Positions 1 through 7,757 of a DNA stretch of 21,668 bases are shown one piece after another. The DNA is from a virus. How positions within the stretch are numbered: position 1 is the first letter of the stretch; each line of letters begins with the position of its first letter. The translations under genes were made by a program, and so were the position numbers. The notes beneath the pieces were generated by a model. It searched no databases. It saw only the letters and a program-made list of their open reading frames with translations, and was not told the DNA's origin. The stretch is taken from positions 1 through 21,668 of IMG/VR virus record IMGVR_UViG_3300013093_000321. One strand, given 5' to 3'.

Positions 1-1217
1 CCAACATCATATGAATTGATACCAGTTGTATCTTTTTGGAGGCCGCCTTTTTTACTGCCTTTAGTCAAAGCACTAAGCGTAGAACCTACGCCTGCCGCAC
101 CAATTATTTGAGATAAAGGACTAGGTGTAGCTTGGAATTGATTGGTAGTCGTAGCTTGCATAGGCAGACCACGCAACATATTTGACATTGTGCCCAGCTC
201 CATAATTGGATACTGCTGAGCATTTGCATAATTTTGCATCGCCTGATTGATAACGCTTTGGTTATAGGCTTGCTGCTGTGCGCCGTATTGATTTTGCAAT
301 CCGTAAATATTTTCTTGATTAGTTTGTTGTTGCTGACCAAGATTAGCAAGTTGACTTGCCGCAGCCATTTGTTGAGCATTCCCAGCTAAACCAGCTTGGG
401 CGCCTTGCATACCAAGACCAGCCGCAGCTTGCATATTTTGATTGGCTGTGTTATATGCCTGATTAAAAGCATTACCAACTAATTGGTTCTGAGCCAACAT
501 TTGATTTTGTTGATTCAAAGAATTTTCTAGACTACCACGGCTACCGCCAAATGCGCCTGCTTGTGTTTGTCTTCCTTGGTTAGCAGCTTGTTGTATGCCG
601 TATTGCTGATTAAGCAACTGCATGGACGGAGTCAACGTATTCTCTATATACGGATTCATGTAAGCTGCAACTGCATTTGGATCAGTAGCTTGTTGCCCAT
701 AACCCAAACCTGCTTGAGCGCCTAGTTGCCCATACATACCAGCTTGACCAATACCTTGCCCAGTTACACCCAATGCTTGGTTATATGTGTGTGGATTTTG
801 TAACCCAGCAATCCCTTGCTGAGCCTGTGTTTGCATAGGCTGAAAACTCGCTACGGCTGCTTGAGCAGCTTGTGTTGGTGAAGCTGTAGTTCCATCAGGA
901 TTTACTGAACCATAAGCTTGATATGGAGCAAACCCCGTAATGTTTTGTATTGGGTTACCTTGTGCATCTGTGCCACCAGGAGTTGTCTGAAACAACTGAG
1001 CCTGAGTAGCCGCCAACATATTCTCTACATAAGGCTGAGCATAGGTCGGTATGTTAGATGTATTTGTAGTATTTGTAGTGGATTGAGGAGCAGGGGCAGG
1101 GCTACCGCCCCCACCACCGCCTTGAGGAATAATGCCGCCAACCGCTTTACGAATAAAAGCGCGTTCAGGTAAATCTGGAATATCCAGAAGAGCCATACTA
1201 CTATTGTTAAATCTCAT
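1..1217 (-). CDS. Gln/Asn/Ala-rich virion protein, cut at 3' end by window edge
   Basis: The frame is open from an ATG at 1217 to the window edge, about 405 codons with no stop, so the gene continues outside. The start is supported by GAGG seven bases upstream and by an ATGA overlap with the preceding gene. The protein is extremely rich in Gln, Asn, Ala and Gly, with a six-glycine linker near residues 33-38 followed by a Pro/Ala stretch. A short motif is duplicated: YAQPYVENML (about 59-68) and YMNPYIENTL (about 186-195). A conserved-looking block with TQAGAFGGSRGSL follows near 218-230, and a TKGSKKGG motif lies near the truncated end. I recognise the family as one common in uncultured aquatic phage genomes. 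No enzymatic motif is visible. Its place after the tail hub suggests an internal or ejection protein, which is inference only. Confidence 0.85.
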   Translation of the reverse strand, partial: MRFNNSSMALLDIPDLPERAFIRKAVGGIIPQGGGGGGSPAPAPQSTTNTTNTSNIPTYAQPYVENMLAATQAQLFQTTPGGTDAQGNPIQNITGFAPYQAYGSVNPDGTTASPTQAAQAAVASFQPMQTQAQQGIAGLQNPHTYNQALGVTGQGIGQAGMYGQLGAQAGLGYGQQATDPNAVAAYMNPYIENTLTPSMQLLNQQYGIQQAANQGRQTQAGAFGGSRGSLENSLNQQNQMLAQNQLVGNAFNQAYNTANQNMQAAAGLGMQGAQAGLAGNAQQMAAASQLANLGQQQQTNQENIYGLQNQYGAQQQAYNQSVINQAMQNYANAQQYPIMELGTMSNMLRGLPMQATTTNQFQATPSPLSQIIGAAGVGSTLSALTKGSKKGGLQKDTTGINSYDV

Positions 1218-1627
1218 ATCTTTACCTCTACAATTATGTGGCGTTCTTTAAATCCGTACCGTCTCCATAGTCTAGCAATTGCTTCTCTGGCTGCACCTTG
1301 TATTTTTGTAGCGCCATATCCTTTAAAGATGTCTGACATCTGCTTAAAAGTATCTTGGTTAGTCACCAATCTACCCCCTATACAGGTTATAAACGCTACT
1401 CTATCGTTAGGATAGTTAGTAAATACAACTGTTGCTGCGCCATGAATTTCATCGTTATCATCTACAGCGACCAATAAAATCCAAGACCCTGTCGATAAAT
1501 ATACTTTAATCTGATCTAATGTGTAATCATCTTGCGCATGTTCATTAGCAGCTGCAATGAACTTTTCTACACGAGGCCAATACTGTGCAACAAAGCCTAC
1601 GTGTATTTGCTTTACATTTAGATTCAT
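1214..1627 (-). CDS. GNAT-like acetyltransferase-fold protein
   Basis: This 137-residue protein has the pattern of a small GNAT fold: an N-terminal helix pair (about 17-45), paired strands with WILLVAVDDN and GAATVVFTN, and a C-terminal GAAREAIARLWRRYGFKE segment typical of the last helix and strand of GNATs. The usual acetyl-CoA loop (Q/R-x-x-G-x-G/A) is not clearly present, so it may bind another ligand or have lost catalysis. The length matches T7 gp13, a 138-residue GNAT-like protein of the T7 virion operon, but this is analogy of size and place, not shown homology. It overlaps its upstream neighbour by 4 bases (ATGA) and the next gene by 4 bases. No good ribosome-binding site is visible, so translation is probably coupled to the gene before it. 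Confidence 0.8.
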   Translation of the reverse strand: MNLNVKQIHVGFVAQYWPRVEKFIAAANEHAQDDYTLDQIKVYLSTGSWILLVAVDDNDEIHGAATVVFTNYPNDRVAFITCIGGRLVTNQDTFKQMSDIFKGYGATKIQGAAREAIARLWRRYGFKERHIIVEVKI

Positions 1628-3297
1628 TTTGGAAGATACTTATCGGCGTTGATCTCTTTTCCTTGTTTGGGGTTTCCCGTACGCGCTTTGCGCACAGTTG
1701 CCATCCAATCGTGCAATTTCTTTGCTCCTGCGTCGGTATCTCCGTTACCCATATGTGATACTACATCAGCGGGTACAACGAATTCACCTGTTGCAAGTCT
1801 TGCGGGTTGTTTGCCATCTATGGTTGCAGGTATGTTATCTGACATCCCATCTCCAGGCCCTTTTAATAGCCTAGGGTTTCCACCATGAGCATAGTTTCCT
1901 AAGTGTCCATGTGCTTGCATAATTCCGCCGTGTGCGCTTGATTGCACATCGCTTCCATCACCACCCTGTGCGGCTTGTATAGCTTGTTGGTCTGCGGCTT
2001 TTTGTCTAGCTAACATAAGTGGAGTCAGATTAATTTGTCCAATTCCTCCTGTAGGTACGTTGAGTTGAGGTCCCTGCATACCAGCTCTTGAATTTATTGT
2101 TTTCATTCTATACAAAGCTGCTTCTTGTGGGGACATGCCTTGTGTTGCAGAATCACTAAGCGGTAAACTCGAATCTCTAAAAGGCGGTGTATATGAAGAA
2201 CTTGAAGGAGTTCCAGATATCATGCTTGAATAAGTATTAAAAAGATTTTCTTCATCAGCTGTAGTAAGGTCGCCTTTTTTATAGCTTTGAACCCCACTCA
2301 TCCCAGTCACATCGCTAGGCACAGGCATTTGAGGATTAGGATTTGTGTACTGCGCATTCATGTTATGCGCCATTGGATAGTTTGGTGCGGCTTGCATAAT
2401 CCCGCCCATAGCTGCGGATCTAACAGGCAAGTTACTAAACATGGTCTGTTGTGCAGTATAGTTTTGTGGGTTAGGATGAAAGCCTTGGAAAGTAGCTGGA
2501 TTAAGTACATAACTACCAGCAATACCAGGCTGTTGTGGCGCTATACCTGTGCTATTAGGTCTATTAAGGCCAAGCTTGCTGCCAAGTGTATATGCACCAA
2601 CTGCTGTAGTAATTGGGTTTTCTTTAGCGTAATTTTGAAAAGCTTGAATTCCAGTTTTAAACCCTTGAGCAATAGGATTATTTGATAACTGATCAAAAAT
2701 TGATGGGGGCGTTATTGGATTATTTGCGGCTTGTGTTAAAGCCAAATCAGATGCTTGTGCGCCTGTAGAATTTGCTGCTCTGGCTAATTCTTCCGCTGTC
2801 GGCTGTGCAGACCCAGCGCCTACTTCTGCACTAGTATTTACTGTTGGGGCTTCTTGCGCAAAATTATTACCTAACAACTGATCTGTTGTCATCGTTTGAG
2901 GAGCTGCATTGGCTGCCGAAGCTATTCCAGAATTAGGTATTTGCATAGCCGCATTTTGAACTGCCTCAGCGTTAACCCCAGCACCAGCTCCAATACCGCC
3001 AGAAGTAATACCCTGAGCCATAGGCCCAGTTGCGCCAACATTAGGAAGTCCATTTGCTAAAACATCAGAAGCCAATCCAGACCCAGCATTGCCCGCAAGT
3101 GCGTCTCCAACTATACCCGTGCCAAGATCAGTAGCAGCAGCAGCAGCGCCACCAAAAGCATCTGCAGCCCCCATAGAACCGAGAACATCTGCGGCTCCAG
3201 CAGAAGTAGCGGCATCTGCTAAAAAGAAATCAGCTATAAGATTTAATCTTATAGGCATCAAAAATTTAGTTAGCGAATATTTGTAAAGAAATTCCAT
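1624..3297 (-). CDS. Large Ala/Gly-rich virion protein with tape-measure-like C-terminal motif
   Basis: A 557-residue protein. I chose the ATG at 3297 because TGGAGGG lies nine bases before it; an in-frame GTG at 3306 is only a base or so from that site. Residues 25-180 are low-complexity Ala/Gly/Asn-rich sequence. The middle is Pro/Asn/Gln-rich with two GGIMQA motifs. The last 100 residues look folded: an AHGG-rich stretch, then PRLLKGPGDGMSD, IPATIDGKQPARL, GEFVVPADVVSHMGNG and a Lys-rich tail. The pattern SD-x-IPA...GEFVVPA resembles a motif I know from C-terminal parts of phage tape-measure proteins. The whole C-terminal block is common in uncultured aquatic phages. I infer an internal or ejected virion protein. 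One base separates it from the upstream cupin gene's stop (TAATATGG). Confidence 0.85.
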   Translation of the reverse strand: MEFLYKYSLTKFLMPIRLNLIADFFLADAATSAGAADVLGSMGAADAFGGAAAAATDLGTGIVGDALAGNAGSGLASDVLANGLPNVGATGPMAQGITSGGIGAGAGVNAEAVQNAAMQIPNSGIASAANAAPQTMTTDQLLGNNFAQEAPTVNTSAEVGAGSAQPTAEELARAANSTGAQASDLALTQAANNPITPPSIFDQLSNNPIAQGFKTGIQAFQNYAKENPITTAVGAYTLGSKLGLNRPNSTGIAPQQPGIAGSYVLNPATFQGFHPNPQNYTAQQTMFSNLPVRSAAMGGIMQAAPNYPMAHNMNAQYTNPNPQMPVPSDVTGMSGVQSYKKGDLTTADEENLFNTYSSMISGTPSSSSYTPPFRDSSLPLSDSATQGMSPQEAALYRMKTINSRAGMQGPQLNVPTGGIGQINLTPLMLARQKAADQQAIQAAQGGDGSDVQSSAHGGIMQAHGHLGNYAHGGNPRLLKGPGDGMSDNIPATIDGKQPARLATGEFVVPADVVSHMGNGDTDAGAKKLHDWMATVRKARTGNPKQGKEINADKYLPK

Positions 3298-3298
3298 A

Positions 3299-3652
3299 TT
3301 AGACACCCTCCACTATCTCTGGCGACTCTAGTCCTGTGCCACGAAGATTATGTAAACAACAAAGTGAGACGTTATCCGTCAGAGCTTTAAAGGCGTGTTT
3401 TTTACCCTTGGGTATCCTAATGATCCCAGGAGCTTCAAATTGTCCAAGGCTTTCGCCATCTTGCCACGCTTCAACTGTTCCAGTACATACTAAAGTAATA
3501 TGATCATGCGTGTGGACATGTTGGGATATTATAGTCTCTGCTTTTGCAACTGTATAGACCCTGGCCCAAATGTCGTCAACTTCTATGAATTCAACGAATT
3601 CAGGTTCTACGCGTCTATACTTGGGATTAGCTTCAATTTCTTTTATGTCCAT
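3299..3652 (-). CDS. Small cupin-domain protein
   Basis: A 117-residue single-domain cupin. The first cupin motif is seen in QHVHTHDHITLVCTGTVEAW (residues 44-63), with metal-ligand candidates His45, His47 and His49 or His51. The second is seen in PGIIRIPKGKKHAFKAL, with His86. The fold therefore appears intact and metal binding is plausible; no substrate can be named. It lies one base after the structural gene at 3654 (TAATATGG junction) and directly before the large Ala/Gly-rich virion gene, so it is made with the virion proteins. Whether it is a structural part, a glycan-related enzyme or an auxiliary metabolic gene is open. A second, different cupin lies at 10477-10758. Confidence 0.85.
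   Translation of the reverse strand: MDIKEIEANPKYRRVEPEFVEFIEVDDIWARVYTVAKAETIISQHVHTHDHITLVCTGTVEAWQDGESLGQFEAPGIIRIPKGKKHAFKALTDNVSLCCLHNLRGTGLESPEIVEGV
3306..3312 (-). promoter_or_regulatory. Ribosome-binding site TGGAGGG deciding the start at 3297
   Basis: TGGAGGG lies nine bases before ATG 3297 and overlaps the alternative GTG (3306). This spacing favours the ATG as the start of the large Ala/Gly-rich virion gene. Confidence 0.75.
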
Positions 3653-3653
3653 A

Positions 3654-4595
3654 TTAACTCGCTGTGTTAGCTATTAAAATTCCTTCAACACCAATACCTA
3701 CTGCGGATGTTCCAGAAGACGGTCCACCAGCAGCTTGCCATTGAATATCTGTTTTTTGGGCATACGCACGCGGCGCTACCCTAAGTGTTTGATATGAATT
3801 TGTAAATGGCGCTTGGAGTAAAATGTTAATTATTCCGTTTGTATTCTGTGTCCATACCCGATACGCACAATAATTATTAATTGTGTTTCCATTTTGATTT
3901 GAATAGGCATTTGATCGGGTTAAATAAAAAGTGTAGCCGTTTGGAACCGTGTAAATCATGGCTTGACTTTTACCGTTACCTGCAGTAATTTCTGCATACT
4001 GAACTGTCTTTCCTGCATTTCCTAAGTTAATAGTGCCAACAGCATTTACACTTCCTGTGACTTGTATTCCATTAATTCTTAAATAACTATTTGCAGTTGT
4101 CACTCCAGTAGTACCATTTGTTAAAACTTTGGTTTCACTTATAGGGTTATAACTAGCATCTAAACCATTGATTAGTATTGACACGTTTGTATCTGAAGCG
4201 GATGAACTGTAAAGCAGCATTGTTGTTGCTGATCCAGGATATGTGTAAGTTGTTGTGTTTTCCCAAACAGGATAGTAAGTTGCGCCACTAGAGTTTGGTA
4301 ATGCGCTTTGATACCCATAAATATTAACTACAGATGCGCCAGTAACTAAACCACGAGCAACCTCCATATAAGAAGGCAACGCATAAATAGACTCGTTATT
4401 GGTAATAACATAACTTGGATTTGATGGATTTAGTCCTACGCCCACAAGACCCCCTAGTGCATTGGTTAGTTGCTGAAAATACAGCCTTAGTACGTTATTA
4501 AGTTGGCTTTGGTAGCTTTGATCATATGCCGTAGGTGGTACATTGATTTGCGGAACCGCAGGGACAATAATGTTTGTAGTGGTACTTGTTGCCAT
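3654..4595 (-). CDS. Beta-rich virion structural protein next to the tail hub
   Basis: A 313-residue protein with a short Pro-rich N-terminus (IIVPAVPQINVPPTAYDQ), a helical segment (about 26-48, QSYQSQLNNVLRLYFQQLTN) and then a long beta-rich region high in Ser, Thr, Asn and Tyr. Its segments SILINGLDASYNPISETKVL and YTVPNGYTFYLTRSNAY are ones I recall from a conserved structural protein in uncultured aquatic phages. No catalytic motif is visible. Its ATG overlaps the stop codon of the tail-hub gene by one base (TAATG), so the two are translationally coupled. I infer that it decorates or extends the tail hub; a tail-tip or fibre-attachment role is possible but unproven. Confidence 0.85.
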   Translation of the reverse strand: MATSTTTNIIVPAVPQINVPPTAYDQSYQSQLNNVLRLYFQQLTNALGGLVGVGLNPSNPSYVITNNESIYALPSYMEVARGLVTGASVVNIYGYQSALPNSSGATYYPVWENTTTYTYPGSATTMLLYSSSASDTNVSILINGLDASYNPISETKVLTNGTTGVTTANSYLRINGIQVTGSVNAVGTINLGNAGKTVQYAEITAGNGKSQAMIYTVPNGYTFYLTRSNAYSNQNGNTINNYCAYRVWTQNTNGIINILLQAPFTNSYQTLRVAPRAYAQKTDIQWQAAGGPSSGTSAVGIGVEGILIANTAS

Positions 4596-6691
4596 TATCT
4601 TCTCCCGTCTGGTCTAATGTCTAGACGCTGTGTACCGCTCTGCCACTGTACGCCTGTACCCGTTGAGCCAATCTTAAATGCCATCTGCCGTCCTCTCGCA
4701 CGAACATAAACTTGTTGGGTAAAGGTCTGAATAATATATTCGCGCTCATTAGTATAGTCTTGCTGACTCACAACCCCTGGATTGTTTGACGCGCCGTAGC
4801 TTGCACCAGGATTTTGCCTTGGCAAAATAGTTACGTTTGCGGTTGGATTAGGATTATAAGAGCCAGTAAAGTTTATATCAGGTACAAGACGATACACAAA
4901 CCCAAAATGATCACCGTTAGTAACGTCGAAATCAGAGCTTTGGACGTAAGAATTAATACCAGAAGCCGGGTTAGTTGTGCCATCATTTACACCATTTTCT
5001 TGATAGATTAATTGTCCGTTGTAATTTGTGGCTACTGGTGTAGTACGCAAGGGTGAATACAGCCATGATGTTCTTTGCATAGCGCCATAAGCCCAGGTCT
5101 GGTCTAGGTAGTTATAGATTACATAAGAATCGCACAATGTATTGGGGTTAGATGGGGTTCCAGTTCCTAATGAGCCATCTGCGTTACGCCCAGTTACGGA
5201 TGGATAGAACCACCATACTTCATTAAATGCTTCATTAGATCCCGCATAGACTTGGAAACCTTGGGTAAGATTAATATTGTCAAAAATGTATTGACGTATT
5301 TCGCAAGGTAGGGTTTGTACCGTGCCGTTATAGAAATAGAACTTGTTGCCGCCCATCCAATAAACTGTATTATTGACGTTGATAGACGCGTTTGGCCCAA
5401 TGATTGACGCATTACTTGCCATCGGTTGGAAACCCCATACGTAGGGAGCTCCAAGATACTGCATGATATATACCGTGGTATCTGTCCAAATCAAAATACC
5501 TTGCTGGGCAGGGGCTGCAGAAACAATCTGTGAGCCTTGAGATAATCTATAACTACCTGCTTGGTTTGTAGTTGTGGGAAGCCATGTTTGAATGGCTTGT
5601 TGGTCTGACCAACGCACCAAAAGTGGATCAGCTTGGCTTACAAAAGAAGTAACTGTACCTGATGGATCATTGCAACCAAATGCAATTACAAAGAAAGACG
5701 AATCAGATACCAACATGTAGTTGACAATAGATGGGCAAGTAGCATCAGGTGTGAAAGTTCCAGATGATGTAGTTACTGCGGTACTTGCTGCTAAAAGCTG
5801 CGCCCTATCAAATATAGTTGGATTACTATTATTAGCCCAATAATACATAGGAGCGCCGCCCGGCGCTATGATTAAATCTTGCCCATAATTGGCATTTGAC
5901 CAAAGACGTAATTGAATTCCTACACCCACAGAAGCCGCTTGACCCCACCCAGTAGTAGTAGCAGACCCAGGAGTTGTGCCACCCCATCCACCAGCACTCC
6001 AACCCAAAGCTTGGGTATAAGTCGAACCACCCGTATTTAATTGGTAGTTCCCTACAGTTGCGCTACCGCCTGTTCCTGTATCACTGGAGTTTGCATTGAC
6101 TGTAGTCTGAATGGTATAAGTTGTAGCGCCTGTAATTGTAATAATCTGGTATTCTCTATTAAGTACGGCGGCAGTAATATTGCCTCCTAAAGATACTGCG
6201 CCACTAAAAGTCACAAAGTCATTAGCTTGCGCACCATTAGCTGAGTTTGTAACTGTAATAATATTAGACCCGTTTGTTGCAGAAAAGGTAACTGCCCCTG
6301 CACTAGTTGTAAGTCTAATTGGCGTAACGTCATAAAAAGATCCACCAACACCGTTTTGAATATAGTATTTAAGATTAGTGCCAAGTCCAAGCAGGTTGTA
6401 ATTAGCTAAGTTAAGCCATGCCCATAAACTGCGGCAGATTCCCCAGAACGATGCGGGGTTATAACCCGTTGTGGTTGGAGGCGTAGCGGTAGGGAGGCCA
6501 TTATTAGCCGCTGGATATGTGGCTTGCTGCGTAGTAGTTTCTGTGCCTGTGTCCGTTATCCACCCACCTATCTTTTCTGGATATCCTGAACGGAACCTAA
6601 TATTGTTACTGTCGTACCAGCCACCCTCATTAGCAAGGGTTGTAGCCTCTCTATTGACTCCTGGTCTAAACTGTAACTTGATTAGTGGCAC
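4595..6691 (-). CDS. Tail hub/nozzle protein (P22 gp10-like stabilization family)
   Basis: A 698-residue protein beginning at GTG (6691), with AAGGA six bases upstream; the overlapping ATG at 6693 runs out of frame to a stop after three codons. The N-terminus (LQFRPGVNREATTLANEGGW, then YDSNNIRFRSGYPEKIGGW) is the signature I associate with the packaged-DNA stabilization/tail nozzle family related to P22 gp10, and functionally to T7 gp12. The rest is beta-rich with recurring Trp, Tyr and Asn, compatible with the beta-propeller of that family. Residues about 127-215 look like an extra Ser/Thr/Gly/Asn-rich module (TFSATNGSNIITVTNSANGA and following). The C-terminus is Arg-rich (VYVRARGRQMAFKIGS, then RLDIRPDGRR). 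Its presence is the main reason to suggest a short-tailed particle. It ends in a TAATG overlap with the next gene. Confidence 0.85.
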   Translation of the reverse strand: MPLIKLQFRPGVNREATTLANEGGWYDSNNIRFRSGYPEKIGGWITDTGTETTTQQATYPAANNGLPTATPPTTTGYNPASFWGICRSLWAWLNLANYNLLGLGTNLKYYIQNGVGGSFYDVTPIRLTTSAGAVTFSATNGSNIITVTNSANGAQANDFVTFSGAVSLGGNITAAVLNREYQIITITGATTYTIQTTVNANSSDTGTGGSATVGNYQLNTGGSTYTQALGWSAGGWGGTTPGSATTTGWGQAASVGVGIQLRLWSNANYGQDLIIAPGGAPMYYWANNSNPTIFDRAQLLAASTAVTTSSGTFTPDATCPSIVNYMLVSDSSFFVIAFGCNDPSGTVTSFVSQADPLLVRWSDQQAIQTWLPTTTNQAGSYRLSQGSQIVSAAPAQQGILIWTDTTVYIMQYLGAPYVWGFQPMASNASIIGPNASINVNNTVYWMGGNKFYFYNGTVQTLPCEIRQYIFDNINLTQGFQVYAGSNEAFNEVWWFYPSVTGRNADGSLGTGTPSNPNTLCDSYVIYNYLDQTWAYGAMQRTSWLYSPLRTTPVATNYNGQLIYQENGVNDGTTNPASGINSYVQSSDFDVTNGDHFGFVYRLVPDINFTGSYNPNPTANVTILPRQNPGASYGASNNPGVVSQQDYTNEREYIIQTFTQQVYVRARGRQMAFKIGSTGTGVQWQSGTQRLDIRPDGRR

Positions 6692-6700
6692 ATTAATTCC

Positions 6701-7306
6701 TTAAGCCAAGACAGACATTGCGTGTTCATACCGCGCCATGCGGTCCTCTAGGCCGATTGTCCCACCATTTATGGCTTTTGTCAGCCCCACAAAGTCATTA
6801 TTATCAACATGATTGTTTAGGCGGTGCTTTTCCCAAAATACTGCGGCGGATATGGCTGCTCCTTCAGGAGTGGCAACGGCATCTGGGTTAGAGATAAAAT
6901 CAATCTGAGTAGCGTCTGACAACTGCTCATATCCAGTACGTCCAGTAGTTTGTAGCCATCCACGCCCACGGTAATTCCATCCATCCCCAGAATCTTCATC
7001 CCCGTTTTTCATTCGATTAGCATACGCTCTATTGGCAATCTTCTCTGGCTGATGTGCATACTCAGCGGCGTTCTCAGCGTTGAAATGACTAGGCCATGTA
7101 CGGCAAAGACTCTCCGCCTTATAGTTAAGGTTTTCTTCCATGAAGCGAAACCCTGCGGATTCATGACCACACTGCGCAATAAATGCGGCTAGTCTTGAAG
7201 GCGTAAATAGATCGGCTTTTTCAATTGCCATATTCATAGGACCAATCAACGCCTCGGCGTGGCCTAAGTCTAATTTTGCTGCATCAGCGAGTTGTTGCGC
7301 TTCCAT
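6701..7306 (-). CDS. Endolysin, glycoside hydrolase family 19 (chitinase/muramidase fold)
   Basis: A 201-residue lytic enzyme that cuts the glycan of the host cell wall at the end of infection. The GH19 signature is clear: FIAQCGHESAGF (about 42-53), EENLNYKAESL (57-67) and GDGWNYRGRGWLQTTGRTGY (107-126). By family comparison the catalytic pair is likely Glu49 (in GHES) and Glu58 (in ENLNY). There is no signal peptide or N-terminal membrane segment, so it should depend on a holin for release, and no separate wall-binding domain is seen. AAAGGA lies eight bases before the ATG. The gene overlaps the 3' end of Rz by 23 bases and closes the lysis cassette. Confidence 0.95.
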   Translation of the reverse strand: MEAQQLADAAKLDLGHAEALIGPMNMAIEKADLFTPSRLAAFIAQCGHESAGFRFMEENLNYKAESLCRTWPSHFNAENAAEYAHQPEKIANRAYANRMKNGDEDSGDGWNYRGRGWLQTTGRTGYEQLSDATQIDFISNPDAVATPEGAAISAAVFWEKHRLNNHVDNNDFVGLTKAINGGTIGLEDRMARYEHAMSVLA

Positions 7307-7757
7307 TGATCATTTCCTTTACTTGGTTGTAGGTGGCGATACAGGCGTTGAGCTTCCTGATTGCGAGGTCCCCGTCGTCGGTGACGGCGACAAGAGATTG
7401 AGCAAACGCTGGGTCAAGTTGGGCTGTTGTGGTGTCAGATCCGCTGGTAGGGGCGGCATCTTTGGAGGGACATACTGGGGTTTTGGTGTGGACATAGAGC
7501 TGCAACTTATTAGCAAGAATGTCAGCATCACGCCTAGCAATTTGTTTTTGAGCATCATTTTGCACCTGTTTGAGTTTGGTTGAAAGATCGGCAACTTGGT
7601 CATTTAGCTTTTGCTCTGTGGCTCTGGCTTGTTCGTTGGCTTTGGCAACCTGGGCGGCGACTTCTGCCTGGGACTGCGCATAACCATTATCATGCCCAAG
7701 CTTATAAACTCCTCCAACAATACTAAAACCAAGGATAAGAGAAATAATAATTTTCAT
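7284..7757 (-). CDS. Rz: Rz-like inner-membrane spanin
   Basis: A 157-residue protein with the architecture of an i-spanin: an N-terminal membrane anchor (about 3-20, KIIISLILGFSIVGGVYKLG), then a long Ala/Gln/Lys-rich coiled coil (about 25-80), then a periplasmic C-terminal domain with two Cys (CPSKD and LNACIAT). I-spanins link to an outer-membrane lipoprotein and disrupt the outer membrane in the last lysis step. The assignment is strongly supported by the lipoprotein gene embedded in another frame (7319-7558) and by the endolysin immediately after. It overlaps the holin candidate upstream by 4 bases and the endolysin by 23 bases. Confidence 0.9.
   Translation of the reverse strand: MKIIISLILGFSIVGGVYKLGHDNGYAQSQAEVAAQVAKANEQARATEQKLNDQVADLSTKLKQVQNDAQKQIARRDADILANKLQLYVHTKTPVCPSKDAAPTSGSDTTTAQLDPAFAQSLVAVTDDGDLAIRKLNACIATYNQVKEMINGSATTR
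7319..7558 (-). CDS. Rz1: Rz1-like outer-membrane lipoprotein spanin, nested inside Rz
   Basis: A 79-residue frame lies wholly inside Rz in a different frame. The ATG at 7558 (or the next codon, 7555) is preceded by AGGTG at a spacing of 4 or 7 bases. The open frame extends further upstream, but that part lacks a signal sequence, so I reject the longer start. The product has a lipoprotein signal peptide (KNKLLGVMLTF) ending in LLISC with Cys19 as the lipidation site. The mature part is about 61 residues and strongly Pro-rich (PKPQYVPPKMPPLPADL), as expected of Rz1 o-spanins. A conserved nested lipoprotein in this exact place is the hallmark of Rz/Rz1 pairs in Gram-negative phages. Confidence 0.9.
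   Translation of the reverse strand: MMLKNKLLGVMLTFLLISCSSMSTPKPQYVPPKMPPLPADLTPQQPNLTQRLLNLLSPSPTTGTSQSGSSTPVSPPTTK
7563..7567 (-). promoter_or_regulatory. Ribosome-binding site AGGTG for nested Rz1
   Basis: AGGTG lies inside the Rz reading frame, four bases before ATG 7558 and seven before ATG 7555. It supports separate initiation of the nested lipoprotein. Confidence 0.65.

Noticed and set aside
918-1172. Plus-strand open frames (for example 918-1172, 2287-2685, 7323-7583, 7611-7901, 18732-19166)
   Set aside because: Each lies opposite a better-supported minus-strand gene, lacks a family match or coherent domain, and has no operon context. I found no supportable plus-strand gene.
5194-5454. 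Minus-strand frames inside larger genes (104-379, 5194-5454, 6817-6999, 10273-10455, 17449-17646)
   Set aside because: They sit wholly inside well-supported genes and have no signal peptide, domain or convincing ribosome-binding site, unlike nested Rz1.
5852-5867. Hairpin AGCGCC-gccc-GGCGCT as a terminator
   Set aside because: Six-base stem inside the tail-hub coding sequence and no following T tract.
7559-7603. Upstream extension of the nested Rz1 frame
   Set aside because: Adds 15 residues ahead of the signal peptide with no ribosome-binding site; a lipoprotein needs the hydrophobic segment near its start.
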